A stretch of 64,000 bases of DNA from Leptobrachium leishanense (taxonomy: Eukaryota; Chordata; Amphibia; Anura; Megophryidae): contig CM019066.1 in assembly GCA_009667805.1 (NCBI GenBank), forward strand, positions 115,496,190 through 115,560,189, in the 5' to 3' direction. Both the position numbers and the translations under genes were made by a program. Every line of letters starts with the position of its first letter. The first letter of the stretch is position 1. The notes under the pieces are model-generated. The model had not been told where the DNA came from. It saw only the letters and a program-made list of their open reading frames with translations, and ran no database searches. Shown here piece by piece: positions 46,549-58,230 of the stretch.

Positions 46549-47500
46549 CTGGGGATATGAATCTGATACAGGCGTCAGTGGCAGTGCACCCAAATATTGT
46601 GCTTTTGGTGCCAGGCCTGCAAGTACTATCATACAGTAACCCCTATGTGGTATTGTGGAAGAATGCTGGGGTGAACCTTGCGGTCCTATATTAAAAAGAT
46701 ATGCATCTGGTTAAGGCGTCAGTGCACCCAGATATTCTGCCTTTGGTGCCAGGCCAACAAGTATCATCATAACAGTAACCCCTCTGTGGTAGTGGAAGAA
46801 TGCAGGGGTGGACCATGTGGTCCTATATTGAAAAGATATGATTCTGGTCATGGCGTCAGTGCACCCAGATATTCTGACTTTGGTGCCAGGCCAGCAAGTA
46901 TCATCATACAGTAACCCCTCTGTGGTATTGTGGAAGAATGCAGGGGTGGACCATGTGGTCCTATATTGAAAAGATATGATTCTGGTCAAGGCGTCAGTGC
47001 ACCCAGATATTCTGCCTTTGGTGCCAGGCCAGCAAGTATCATCATACAGTAACCCCTCTGTGGTATTGTGGAAGAATGCAGGGGTGAACCTTGCGGTCCT
47101 ATATTGAAAAGATATGATTCTGGTCAAGGCGTCAGTGCACCCAGATATTGTGCCTTTAGTGCCAGGCCAGCAAGTGTCATCATACAGTAACCCCTCTGTA
47201 GTATTGTGGAAGAATGCAGGGGTGGACCATGTGGTCCTATATTGAAAAGATATGATTCTGGTCATGGCGTCAGTGCACCCAGATATTCTGACTTTGGTGC
47301 AAGACTGCCAGGCCAGCAAGTATCATCATACAGTAACCCCTCTGTAGTATTGTGGAAGAATGCAGGGGTGGACCATGTGGTCCTATATTGAAAAGATATG
47401 ATTCTGGTCAAGGCGTCAGTGCACCCAGATATTGTGCTTTTGGTGCCAGGCCTGCAAGTGCCATCATAATACAGTAACCCCTCTGTGGTATTGTGGAAGA
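46549..47500. repeat. 138-bp VNTR in hAT 2 3' region, about seven units
   Basis: 'CAGTAACCCCTCTGTGGT' recurs at 46773, 46909, 47047, 47185, 47331 and 47472, spacings 136, 138, 138, 146 and 141. The longer unit carries an 8-bp insertion. Each unit also holds 'CCTATATTGAAAAGATATG' and 'GGCGTCAGTGCACCCAGATA'. Middle units are very similar, so the array grew recently. The 202-codon minus-strand ORF (46711-47319) is a product of the repeat. Confidence 0.92.
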
Positions 47501-47681
47501 GTGCAGGGTTGGACCCTGCGGTTCAAAAAATTAAAATGATATAAATCTGGCACAGGCGTCAGTGCAGCCAAATATTGTGCCTTTCATGGCAGCAAGTGCC
47601 TTCACACCATAACCCTTTTGTGGTATTGTGGAAGAGTTCAGTGCTGGAGGTTTTGTGAATGCAGAAGAGGACATCCCCGAT

Positions 47682-50556
47682 CTATTCCATTACTTCAGCA
47701 TCAGGGGATTGATAGCTGCTGATCCAGGACTGATTCATTTTTATAAATGTCAGCCGGTCTACAGAGTCGGTGGACAGACGCACTCTTTTGTCTGTGACAA
47801 AACCTCCAGCGGCACTGAACGTCCTTTCGGAAAGCACGCTAGATGAAGGGCAACCTAGTAGCTGCATAGCATATTGGCTAAATTCTGGCCAGTGATCCAA
47901 TCTCAACACCCAGTAAGCCAGTGGATCATCTGCTGGAAAGGTATCCAGGTCTGCCCTTGCCCCTAGGTAGTCCTGCACCTTATGGTGAAGACGCTGGCAA
48001 TGGGTGCCTACATTTGACATCCCTGGGCGTCGAGGACTAAAATTTTTTAAAAATGCATCAGTCAAGCGGCCCTGGCCTTCACCACTATTCCTCTGATCAT
48101 CCGCAGCCTCAGAAGCACGTGTGTCAGCACTTGGTAATCTACCAGTGCCTGGAAAGGTGTTACACAAGTGTCGCTTTAGAGCGTCCTCAAGTTTTTTCAT
48201 CCTGTGCTCCCTCTGTGTGGGCAGGATGAGCTCTGCAATTTTACCCTTGTATCGTGGATCAAGAAGGGTTGCCAACCAGTAATGATCCCTCTCCTTGATA
48301 GCACGAATCCTGGGGTCCTTTAGCAGGCTTTGCATCATTAGGGAGCCCATGCAGCATAGGTTGGAGGTGGCATTAGCTTCCGAGTCTTCCTGGTCAATGA
48401 GGATGACCGTATCGTGCACTTCCTCCTCCCAGCCACGCACTAGCCCTTGTGTTTCTGGGCACACGAAACCCTCCCTTGAGGAATCCTCACCTTCAATGCC
48501 CCACTACTTAAATATTCTGCCTCTCCTCCTCCTCCTCTCCTCCTGTCTGATTTGAGTAGGACCCGCTGGAATGCTGTCTGCGGAAAGACTGGGCCTTGAG
48601 AGCTAGGGAAGGCCTCCTCTTCTCCCGCTGCTCTGCCTCTAGAGCCACATCTATAATTCCCGCAGAGTGTGCTCCAGCAGGAACACTAAAGGAATTGTGT
48701 CACTGATGCATGCACTGTCCCTGCTCACCATCCTCGTTGCCTCCTCAAATGGTGACAGTACACTGCATGCATCCTTGATCATCAGCCACTGCGGGGGGGA
48801 AACCAAGTTGACCTGAACCTGTCCTTGTGCCATACTCACACAGGTACTCGTTGATGGCCCTCTGCTGCTTGTGCAGACGCTGCAGCATTGATAATGTTGA
48901 GTTCCACCTGGTGGGCATGTCACAGATCAGACGGTTTGTGGGAAGGTGGATTTCTCTTTGAATTTCTGCCAGGCGAACGCTTGCTGGGAATGACCGTCTG
49001 AAGTGGCTGCAGACTTTTCTGGCCTGGATGAGAAGCTCTGGCAGCCCTGGGTACTTGGTGTTGGGAAATGCTGTACCACTAGATTTAGGACGTGTGTTAG
49101 GAATGGTACATGCGTCAATTTACCCTTGCGTAGGGCGGAGAGAAGGTTGCTGCCATTATTGCAGACGATCATTCCCAGCTGAAGCTGGCGTGGTGATATC
49201 CATCTCTGCACCTGCCCCTGCAGAGCTGACAGAATTTCTGGCCCGGTGTGGCTCCTGTCTCCTAAACAAACCAGCTCAAGCACAGTATGGCATCTTTTTG
49301 CTTGAGCCATTGCTTAGACCCTGTCAGGCGTCGGTTTAACTGCCCCTTCGCCAGAGACAGAGAAGGAGGAGGAGGAGGAGGAAGAGGGAGAGGTGGTGGA
49401 GCAGACAGACCTCATACAAGCAGCTTTCTGGAGGCGTGGTGGATGAACAAGCTCCAGCACAGAGGCCCGTCTTGGATCCCTCCCAGCTGCAATCAGAGTT
49501 ACCCAGTGTGCCGTGAAGGAAATGTAACGATCCTGTCCATGCTTGCTGGACCACGTGTCTAAAGTCACATGCACCTTGTTGCTGACTGCCTTTCCCAATG
49601 ACTGGATAACATTGTCTTCCACGTGCTGGTATAGTGCTGGAATGGCCTTGCGTGAAAAGTAATGGCGTTTTGGAACCTGCCACTGTGGTACAGCACATTC
49701 AGCAAATTCACGGAAGGGAGCAGAGTCGACCAGTTGGAAAGGCAGCAGCTGCAATGCGAGTAATTTTGCTAAGCTGGCATTTAGACGCTGTGCTTGGGGA
49801 TGGTTGGGACTATATTTTTTCTTTCGCTGCAGCAGCTGCGGCAACGTAATCTGACTGCGTAAATCTTCAGCTGCTGGGATGATGTCACATTGTGAGGAAG
49901 GAGCTGGTACATCCATTACTGTAGCATCATCCCTGTCGGTGGAGGTTGTAGGCAATGACATGGCAGGACATACAGTGGGGGTAGAGACAGATGAGGAGGA
50001 GGAGGACCTACGCAAAGTTTTGCGCCACCGGGATGTGTGGCACTTGTTCATATGTCGCCTCAAGCACGTGGTACCCAAGTGTCCGGTATCTTTCCCACGC
50101 TTAAGCCTCATCTGACATAGATTACAAATAGCAACGCTGCGCTCTACTGCACATTTCTTAAAGAACTCTCAGACAACAGAGTTCCTGCATGTGTTCTTTG
50201 AGACAACAGCGCTCTGAACCGGAGCAGCTCTGACATGTGATGCCTTGGACTGGCTAGTGCTACGGTTGGTCACAGAGGATGTTGTGCCTCGTGTTTGCTG
50301 TGCCTCCTCCTCCCCCTCTTCCTCACTTAATTCCTCTGTTCGATCAGGCACCCAGGTGGAGTCAGTGACCTCATCATCATTGTCATCATCACCCCCTATC
50401 TCCTCGTCACTGGAGCCAACTTGGCAGTATGCTGCAGCTGCTGGGGCAACATGAGTACCAGTTATTTGTGTGTCATCACTGGCACCCCCTTCCTCTAGGT
50501 TGATTATACTCCCTTCCTCAACCTCAGAGATTGAATCAGAGCACTGTACTGGCTGT
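47682..50556 (-). pseudogene. hAT transposase 2, second catalytic Asp lost
   Basis: Same protein as hAT 1. The acidic N-terminal region (about 50170-50550) leads into the BED finger: a stop replaces the Trp before EFFKKCAVE, and CNLCQMRLKRGK...CLRRHMNKCH (near 50060-50130) keeps the Cys and His residues in one frame. The core has LDTWSSKHG near 49550. The second acidic motif, CDNDSNL in hAT 1, is CNNGSNL here (49152-49160), removing both Asp. Frame changes follow near 49310, 48920 and 48600. The C-terminal hAT dimerisation region with SERTFSAAG is open from 48464 to 47682. Confidence 0.9.
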
Positions 50557-50730
50557 GTGACAAGACACAGAAGATCCCCTCAATTCACAAATGTTTTAAA
50601 GAAATTTGTAAACCCCAAAAAAACTTGCTGGCACAGTGACAAGACACAGAAGATCACCTCAATTCACAAATGTTTTAAAGAAATTTGTAAACCCCAAAAA
50701 AACTTGCTGGCACAGTGACAAGACACACAT
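50557..50730. repeat. 80-bp tandem duplication in hAT 2 5' region
   Basis: 'GTGACAAGACACAGAAGATC' + 'AATTCACAAATGTTTTAAAG' + 'AACTTGCTGGCACA' occurs twice in full and once in part, with one or two differences. It replaces the 68-bp array seen at this position in hAT 1. Confidence 0.85.
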
Positions 50731-51125
50731 CACCTAAATTCCCTGATATTTGGTAGAAATGAGGACCCCCCCAGTAGTGTGGCAGGCTATCCTAAACAAA
50801 AGATAAATCTAGGTAAAGTAGCCATGTAATTGGGCAGACTAGATGGGCCGAAAGGTTTTTATCTGCCGACATTTTTCTAGGTTTCTATGTTTCTAATAAA
50901 CGCTCTGCCATTCAGTGGTTTAATTCGGCAGGTTTATTCAGGCAAATCCCATAGGCTTCAATGTTAAAAATATTCCCGTTTTAATTCAATATCTAATAAA
51001 CCATTCATTATAAAATTCTGTAGTAAAGAGTCTCTTTACCTATATATTTTTTAGGATATCTTAAGCATTTTTCTGGATTTAATTTTTTTTTTAAGAAAAT
51101 CTGATTTTGTTTTATATTTTACATA

Positions 51126-51315
51126 CAGGGTTATTCAGAGAGCGTGAAAAGCAGGAGAATGACTGGAGAATGAAAAATTCTAGGTCAAAATAGACGATTT
51201 GGAAAGTGAGTTGAAAGGGCGAATTTTTCTGTTTGGCTATTTTGACCTATAATTTTTCATTCTCCAGTCATTCTCCAGTCATTCTCCTTCTTTTCACCCT
51301 CTCTGAATAACCCTG
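51126..51315. mobile_element. Family C MITE, copy 2, inside family B copy 3
   Basis: 190 bp, CAGGGTTATTCAGAGAG to CTCTCTGAATAACCCTG, with the same internal 'GAGAATGACTGGAGAATG' arms as copy 1. It interrupts family B copy 3 between 'TTTTACATA' and 'TTATTTTTTCTGTAACAGCC'; compare 11000-11040 for uninterrupted sequence. Confidence 0.85.
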
Positions 51316-51752
51316 TTATTTTTTCTGTAACAGCCCTTTTTATTATCATTCATTGGACCTCATATGTAAATTTCAGACATTTTCGCTTTGTAGTTTCTTT
51401 GCAAACAGCGTTTCACTTTTCAAACATTCAAGCAAACTGTTTTCCTAATTTATTCACTCCATTTGTCAAGGTGTCGGCTTTTTCCGGCGGTTGCTCTGCG
51501 TGTGATCGGCTCCTGCTCGGGTTTTTCCAGCGTTTTTGCGGGTTTTCAGCATGCATTCGCCGGGTTTTCGGCAGCTTTTCCCTGCACTTCGACAGCCCTG
51601 TGGTGCTTGCTGAATATACCGCAGGGTCGCCAAAATGGGAAAGCCGATTCGCACCTAATTGAAGAGAACGAAAAGTCACCGAACGTGCGGTGACTTTCAA
51701 ATCTCTTTGAATTACCCTGATAGTAAAACCTCTAACAAATTGTACAGACTAA

Positions 51753-52785
51753 GGGCACTATCACCTGGTGTGAGCTAACCCTAGCGTTGGCACGTTTTTG
51801 TGTTAGTGCCGGGTTAAATGAGTCTACCGCCTGACCAACAGATTGTTTGCCTCTCGCTACAAATAGGAAAAATCATTTAGCACGTCGCTCGATTCGTAGC
51901 GTAAGCTTATTGTACTATCTGCGTCCTATACTTAACATGGAGAACGCTAGAGAGAACTTGCAGTATTGTAAAAAAACAGATCACTTGGTGTCTGTACTAA
52001 TTTCTGGAGGGACACTAATCACAAACTTTTGCCTACCGTACTGCTCAATCATGGTGCTAACTCCAAAAAAACACAAAAAAAGGTCCTCGCCCAAAATTAA
52101 CAGGCAATTAACGGGCAATTGAAAGGAATGCAGCACAGGTGTTCTCTTGGCCCAATACACCATAGTAATGGATCTGGTCAGCAATGTCGCTACTGTTGCA
52201 GTAGGCTCTATTATAAATGTATCCTTTATCCACATATATCCTAATTCTAATATATTGCCTAATTTTAAACATTTTATGCTGGGGGTTATTCATAATATGT
52301 AAGCGGTTGATTATTAGGGTGACTGTTTGGACCATGTTTAGAGGAAGACGGATAAGTCTTGCCCTGAAACGTGTTATTTATATGCTGCAGCAGGGAAATT
52401 ATTGACGCTCACCTGGCCTTCTTTTTGGATCTATTAAATGCATTGTAATGATTCTACATGCTGTTGGGTGGCACTTATCATGCAATGCCCATCAGCCTTA
52501 ATTAATATATGTGTGCATATAAACATGGATGATACGGCCACCTTGGAGTTTAATAATGCAGGGGTGTGAGGGCTCTTCGCTGGATGAGTTCATACTTATA
52601 CAAGGTTCTATCCTGTACACAATCATCTTAGCCCTGGGTCTCAGCCCGGATCTTAGCGTTTCCCTAGCATGCACTAAACGGGCTTGTACACAGACTCCTG
52701 CGGACAAGGAGATCTGTTAGGAGGTCGTCAGGCGCTATTTTTTCTTTAGCGATGGCGTATTTGCTCACACCAGGTGATAGGGCCC
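51753..52785. mobile_element. Harbinger-like non-autonomous element
   Basis: 1,033 bp, GGGCACTATCACCTGGTGTG to CACACCAGGTGATAGGGCCC, flanked by TAA on both sides (51750-51752, 52786-52788). A 3-bp TWA duplication and GGGC ends fit PIF/Harbinger. The interior has no transposase. It carries 'AGAGGAAGACGG...CCTGAAACGTG' near 52340-52376, a motif shared with three other loci. Confidence 0.7.
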
Positions 52786-53555
52786 TAAGTTAATAAAAGT
52801 AAAGAAAACCTTCTAACTTATAGCTGAACATCATGACATTGCAAGAAAATGATTTCTATATTATTACACCTGACAGAAGTCCTAATTATTCCCCATTATC
52901 CAACACTTAACCTCATATTAAGCTTCAAAACATATTAAGTAGATCAATTTCAAGACCGAAATAATCATCATATTGAACAGTAAATTATGATATACATGTC
53001 TACGTCCATGCGCTGGAAATATTGAACATGACAGCAGTTGTCACGGTAACTGGATTAAGGGAGAATAATGCAGTAGCTTAAGCTCTGTGTCATTTCTCAG
53101 TTTGTCAAAGATGATGCTGAATTAATTTAAACATCATATACTTTCCAGACTCTCCAACACCTACATTTTCTATGAATTCATTATTTTGTTTTCTGTGACA
53201 ATTAAGTGCTAATCAGCAATACTGTGATTCTAAATATATGCCATGAAACCCAGTCAAGATAACAACGAAACCTTTAACTCACTGTGTGTGATTATTGAGT
53301 TCAGAAAGAAATATTCAGCTATTTTCATGTTACAGTATGTAAGGGGAATGGAAATTATTAAGCAATTTTTCAGCTTTTTGCATCACTGTTGCTTTGTTCC
53401 ACTGTTCACTTAATCCATTTTGAGTTTATAATGACACATCAGTTTTGCCATTTTTCATGATTATACAAGAAAAAATACAGTGATGCACTCCATCCATAAC
53501 TCACAACCTGTCCAGGAATCAATAGAGGTGATATGGGTGCCGCTTCATTTTCAAA
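52786..53555. other. AT-rich unassigned DNA
   Basis: No repeat termini or coding signal supported. Confidence 0.4.
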
Positions 53556-53557
53556 GC

Positions 53558-53702
53558 TGCCCAGCCAGCATGTACTCCATATTTATTTAGGAGAAGAGAG
53601 TATTTCGACTGCCCAAGCAGCCTTTCTCAAGACTTGAGAAAGACCGTTTGAGGAACCGAAATGTTGCCTTCTCCTAAATAAATATCCATCAGTTGGAGTG
53701 CT
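53558..53702. repeat. Inverted pair of TTTATTTAGGAGAAG repeats
   Basis: Two ~70-bp arms meet head to head at 'CTCAAGACTTGAG' near 53632. Each arm, read outward, runs CTTGAGAAAG, a small hairpin, (C)CGAAAT, then CTTCTCCTAAATAAATAT. The left arm is 53558-53630 on the minus strand; the right is 53632-53702 on the plus strand. Outer sequence is unrelated. Confidence 0.7.
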
Positions 53703-55250
53703 TGTGCCATATTATTTTTAAATATTATGGCCAGGAGATGAGACCAATGGTGGCGTGAGGCAGCCGTGCTAGTATCAGCAGCTCATCCCGTTATGAGTCA
53801 ATCTAATACAGAGACTACTGTATAATAGAGCCGGTAATAGGGAATTGACAAAGCTTGTGCAGTTGTTTTCCTTTTGTGGCTTGCTATTACCTGCTGAACT
53901 GAAATAATGGCTGTTATCAGCTGGCTGCTTTCAAGCAGATGAGCACTTAGTGTGAGTGCTAAATAACTCTGAACTTGGAATTGTAGAACATTGACAAGGG
54001 CATTGTAAAGCTTGATAAAAGTCCCTATGACTATATGGAAGCAGTGATTGAGCAGCCTAATAATTTGTGTTTTTAAGGGAAACCTGATTACCATACTCAG
54101 AGGTTTGCCTTACGTATATTTCTTGGCGATACGTACATAAGCACAAGTACATGCGTGTGTCAAATGGTAGTTATCTTCCTTTACAATATAAATTTCGTAA
54201 AAATAAGAAAATAAATAAAAATAAGAAACTAGGAACTAAAATAATAATAAAACCAGCACATTTCTTCATGGATCACTGGTTCACTTTAAATCACTTTGAA
54301 GTGTTGCATGTATACACATTTACATTTTAATTTCTTTTTAATTTCCCCAGGCTTATTATGTTTTTATCAAGCCGTACAGAAGCTTTAAGTTAACAATGCA
54401 CCCAACTATGCATAATTAAACCGGCTCCAGCTGCTCCTGTTCTCTCTCTCTTATTACCGATAGTCTTCACATTACCTGTCAAATTAAATATATAGTTTTC
54501 TTTCATACCTAAAAGTAATGTGTCAACTACAGAGCACTAACAAAATGAATTTGACACATGCTTTGATAAAATACTGCCTGAGAGATCCACATTGCAAATC
54601 AGCCACAACATACACAGACCCCCCTCCCCTACACACACATACACACACTTAATGAATATGCTATTAATTGAGTGCAAATTGCTCCAGTAACTCAGTTTCC
54701 TGCATCTGCATGATCATGCACATTTCTGTGCCTTGTGCCACTAATGATTGTTTTTTTTTATTATAAAGTGGCTGTTTTTTTTTTGTTTCTTTGTTCTCTT
54801 TGATCGTAAATGCAGTGTTCTGCCATGATATTTTGGAATATTCTGCCCAAAATCAAAATCTGTGGAATAATAGAAAAAATTATTTATCTGATTTCTCTGT
54901 GCAAGATGCCAACACATTTCACAGTAGGCCACGGCATCTGAGGCCGTTAAGCTTAGGCATCTCTACAGCGGGCATGGGGGGCAATTGCCCCCCCAGGTTA
55001 TTCCTTGCCGGGCCCCCTTCTTGTGCCCCCTTGCCAGGGATCAGATCCAGCTTCCTCCACCTCAATCAGACCACTGTATCTCCATTCCCATGCATCATAC
55101 ATGGCAGATCAAGATGTCATTGGAAAGGGCAGAGTCTGGCCTTTCCAACGATACCCATGACCATGAACATATTCAGTGTAAAATAAAGATCATAAATAAT
55201 AAATTAAAAACGTAATTATTTTTTTTCCACAGGGTTAAAAAGGCTCAGCA
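53703..55250. other. AT-rich unassigned DNA
   Basis: A CA-rich run lies near 54620-54650. About 55105-55165 shares 'GGCAGAGTCTGGCCTTTCC' with 24330. About 54975-55020 is G/C-rich ('GGGGGGCAATTGCCCCCCC', a palindrome) and may be a decayed element. No gene. Confidence 0.4.
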
Positions 55251-55254
55251 GTGA

Positions 55255-55625
55255 AGGGGTTAACGGTCACACTATATTACATTGTATATTACTTTCGTTT
55301 TTGCCTTGGTTTAGGTTTTATATTAAGGGTTAATGGGCAGGCTTCATCCCTCACAGTATACATTTAATTGTTTCTTTGATTAATGGCATTTTAGGGGTTA
55401 ATGGGTAGGCTACATGCCTTACAGTGTATTCATTTCAGGTTTTCCCTTTTTTAATGGCATTTTAGGGGTTAATTGGTAGGCTACATGCATCACAGTGTAT
55501 TCAATCCATGTTTTCCCTTGGTTAATGGGATTTTAGGGGTTAATGGGTAGGCTACATGCCATACTGTTTATTATTTTTATTGTAATTCCCTGGATTTATG
55601 GCATTTTAGTGGTTATTATGGAAGT
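55255..55625. repeat. ~70-bp minisatellite, about five units
   Basis: 'AGGGGTTAATGGGTAGGC' recurs at about 55326, 55393, 55463 and 55534, with 'ACAGTGTATTCAT' and 'TTAATGGCATTTTAG' in each unit; a diverged unit follows near 55605. Confidence 0.85.
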
Positions 55626-57889
55626 TAGACTCTAAAAGGGTATATTCATCTTTAGATCCTTTACTTTTCATCACATTTCAGGTAATCCATTTAGCTGAAA
55701 ATATGGTAAATTCCCTATTTAGCGAATGGTCACGGAAATTTGCAAAAACTGGAGTCGCTGAAGCAGTTATCGGACGTTGGCAAAAATGCCAAATTGCGGC
55801 AAATAAAATATTGAATTTAAGTATCATTGCACCACATTACGCTGGACTTTTGGAATTTTAGTTATATACACTTTATTAAGGTTTTTTAAATGGTATGATT
55901 TAGTGGAAAAAATTATTAGTCCCCCCCACCCCGTCTTATGTGCAGCCCTATATATTGTTCCTAGAGTCGCAACTGCCGTTAAGAGAACTGACTCCTCACT
56001 GAGGGAGTGATTCATATGGTCTGCACCAGGTAGAGGTGCAGAATGAGCGTTCTCCCACCAAGGAATACGTTTTCTCTGCTTGCTGGTTCACCTTTGATCT
56101 AACCCACTCTCTGTAAAATAAGGTAAGCAGAAGGTGGGGCAATATATTTTGGGCAATATTCCAAAATTGGTGCTAGCTTAACCAGAGCTGTTGTAAACTT
56201 ATCAGAACCATTATAGTCTATGGAGTTAAGTTAGCACCAACTTTGGAATATTGCCCTTTATCGTTAATTATATTACTGCTATCGGTAGCTGAGGAAAGGG
56301 GGATCTGACCAGTGGGTCAGTAAGGAACAAGATTTCTGATGGCCATCCTGGATTAAATATTAACCCATCCTAACCTACTCTACTACATTTTGTTTTGTAT
56401 AGAAACTGATCTTTATTGTATCAATGGGCTCCCATGCACTGCCTGGATGTGGCATATTGTGGCTTCTTCTCAAGCTGTATATGTCGCGTGACTTATGAGA
56501 GTCTGGACACTCAAGAGACCGTCTAGCCAATCCAATGGCTCTCAATGTGGAATTGAGAGCCACCGGATAAGGAAGCTGAAATCGGCTTCCACTGATCTCA
56601 GCTTCTTCGTGGAGCTAGCCTCCTTCACTCAGAAGTCTGGATTAAGGGGATGAGAGAGAGAGAGGGCACTCAGGTCACTGTGACCACAAAATTACAGTGC
56701 CTATAGTATCATTTTAGGATGCTCTGGATTTTAGAGAGGACTTGCTAAGCACTGTTCACTATTGTTTATTGAACTGATTATGTTCAATCATACATCGTTG
56801 ATTCGTGTCTTATTAATTCATGAATTGTTACCAGAATTACTTTTTGGATCTGCTAAACCTCTCATCTATGAGAGTAATAATATAATTCAGATTTTTAGTT
56901 TGAACAACACAATTGTTTGATTGTCTTGTTAGGATAGTCTGAGATAGGGATCAAAAGTAAAATGCTTGAAAAAGCAATTGATTCAATTCTTCATATTTGT
57001 ATGTTTATCCCTGTCTATATTCCCAGCATTTTCTACAGTAGTCACAGGCTTTGCTTTATTAGGTTTACACCATTTTTATATTATGTTCTATAAAGTATCT
57101 TAGAGAAAACCTGATATTTGATATTGCATTTTTAGCACACGTAAATTAAACAAAATGACTACAACACTAACTCATAATTAAACATTTCATTGTTATACAA
57201 TATGGAGTTAAATCTGTTATTTAGTGTGGCTTATGTTTTATTATTAAACAAATGAAAATAGTTTCCAACTAAAGTGGTAAACAAAAACCTTTATCTCCTA
57301 CTTGTTTTTTATTCCATTTTCCTGATGTAGAAAGGGAATGAATATATATTTCTCCTTAACTGGGTATAAGAGATTTACTGGCTCAATATGAAAACTTTGA
57401 CTGAGATTCATGATGTTAATACCATAATAAAAGAGCAATGAGAAAAGACAAAAGCTTAAAACCCGGGGCTCAAATTCTGGGCTGAGCCCTTTACATAAAC
57501 GAGAGATCCTTTAGGTTTAATGGCACTACAGATTGATGCCAACAGCTCCTCTGGTATTCAATCCGATCCACAACCCTCTAATATGGCTTGGCTGAATAAG
57601 CTGCTGAACATACCATTGTCCTTCCTTCTCTTTGTATAAGAAGCACAATCACTGAGAGGTAATGGAGGATAATGAGAAATTTGAGGTCGCTCTTTATTCT
57701 CAAATTTCTCACCTGCTACCTTTTTTTTTATTACATGCCAACTGCAAAAAGTTTGTGTTAAACCTTTTTATTTTTGTATTGGCTAAAGGTTTGGTTCAAT
57801 TTTCATTAACAAAAACTTTATCTGGTGATGCAGCACTAGGTCCATCACTTCTGCTTCCTGCGACTAACACACCCATTAATCACTAGTTA
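55626..57889. other. Unassigned DNA with one small MITE
   Basis: Apart from the palindromic MITE at 56151-56256 nothing is recognised. Composition is ordinary and AT-rich. Confidence 0.4.
56151..56256. mobile_element. Palindromic MITE GGGCAATATTCC
   Basis: 106 bp with inverted arms GGGCAATATTCCAAA.TTGGTGCTA and TAGCACCAA.TTTGGAATATTGCCC. Flanks are TTT on both sides, suggesting a 3-bp duplication (Harbinger-like). No coding sequence. Confidence 0.75.
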
Positions 57890-58230
57890 TTCCCTTGCAT
57901 ACATCCACATGACTAGACACTTGCGCGCACACATAGTCATTCACATGTAACCTTGCTATTCACTCACAACAGTACACACACAACACAATTCTCACACAAA
58001 CACACTACTTTGTATACATACTTCATTGACATACACACCAGTCACTAGCACAACTACGATAATCACTCACTGACTCGCATGAATATACACACATTGGTTA
58101 CTCACACATTCTGGTTGAACATACACCCAACCTTGTGACACACACACTGGTCACATACACCCAACCTTGTGACACACACACTGGTCGCACACACCCATCA
58201 CCCACTCTGGTCGCTCACATACAAAGTATA
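57890..58230. repeat. CA-rich degenerate tandem repeats
   Basis: ACAC-rich low-complexity sequence; a unit 'CATACACCCAACCTTGTGAC' + 'ACACACACTGGTC' is directly duplicated at about 58120-58187. Confidence 0.85.

Larger units (their letters stand above)
45936..50785 (-). mobile_element. hAT transposon 2, 5' end deleted
   Basis: The left end TAGGGATGAGCCGAACACC is intact and abuts CR1 sequence 'TTGTGTAGGGAG'. The interior matches hAT 1 closely. The right end lacks the terminal CTCATCCCTA and most of the 5' minisatellite region, and joins CR1 tail sequence at about 50786. One deletion removing the transposon terminus plus about 490 bp of CR1 explains both losses. Confidence 0.85.
42833..50895 (+). 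mobile_element. CR1 LINE copy 2, split by hAT 2
   Basis: 5' part 42833-45935 and 3' tail about 50786-50895 ('GGCTATCCTAAACAAAAGAT', 'GACTAGATGGGCCGAAAGG', 'TTTCTATGTTTCTA'). Compared with copy 1, about 490 bp of ORF2 3' end (equivalent to ~32056-32540) are missing at the right hAT junction. About 300 bp of ORF1 are missing at 43108. Confidence 0.9.
42611..51719. mobile_element. Family B MITE, copy 3, split by a 9-kb nest
   Basis: The left piece 42611-42832 starts CAGGATTATTCAAAGAGATC; the right piece 50896-51719 ends AATCTCTTTGAATTACCCTG. Both correspond to the reversed form of 10596-11482 and meet at 'GAAAGGTT / CTGCCATTCAGTGG'. Flanks are ATA (42608-42610) and ATA (51720-51722). CR1 copy 2 fills the gap, and family C copy 2 interrupts the right piece at 51126. 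Confidence 0.8.

Noticed and set aside
46711..47319. 202-codon minus-strand ORF made of repeated HNTTEGLLYDD-like blocks
   Set aside because: It follows the 138-bp VNTR exactly; unit length divisible by three keeps it open. No protein family resemblance.
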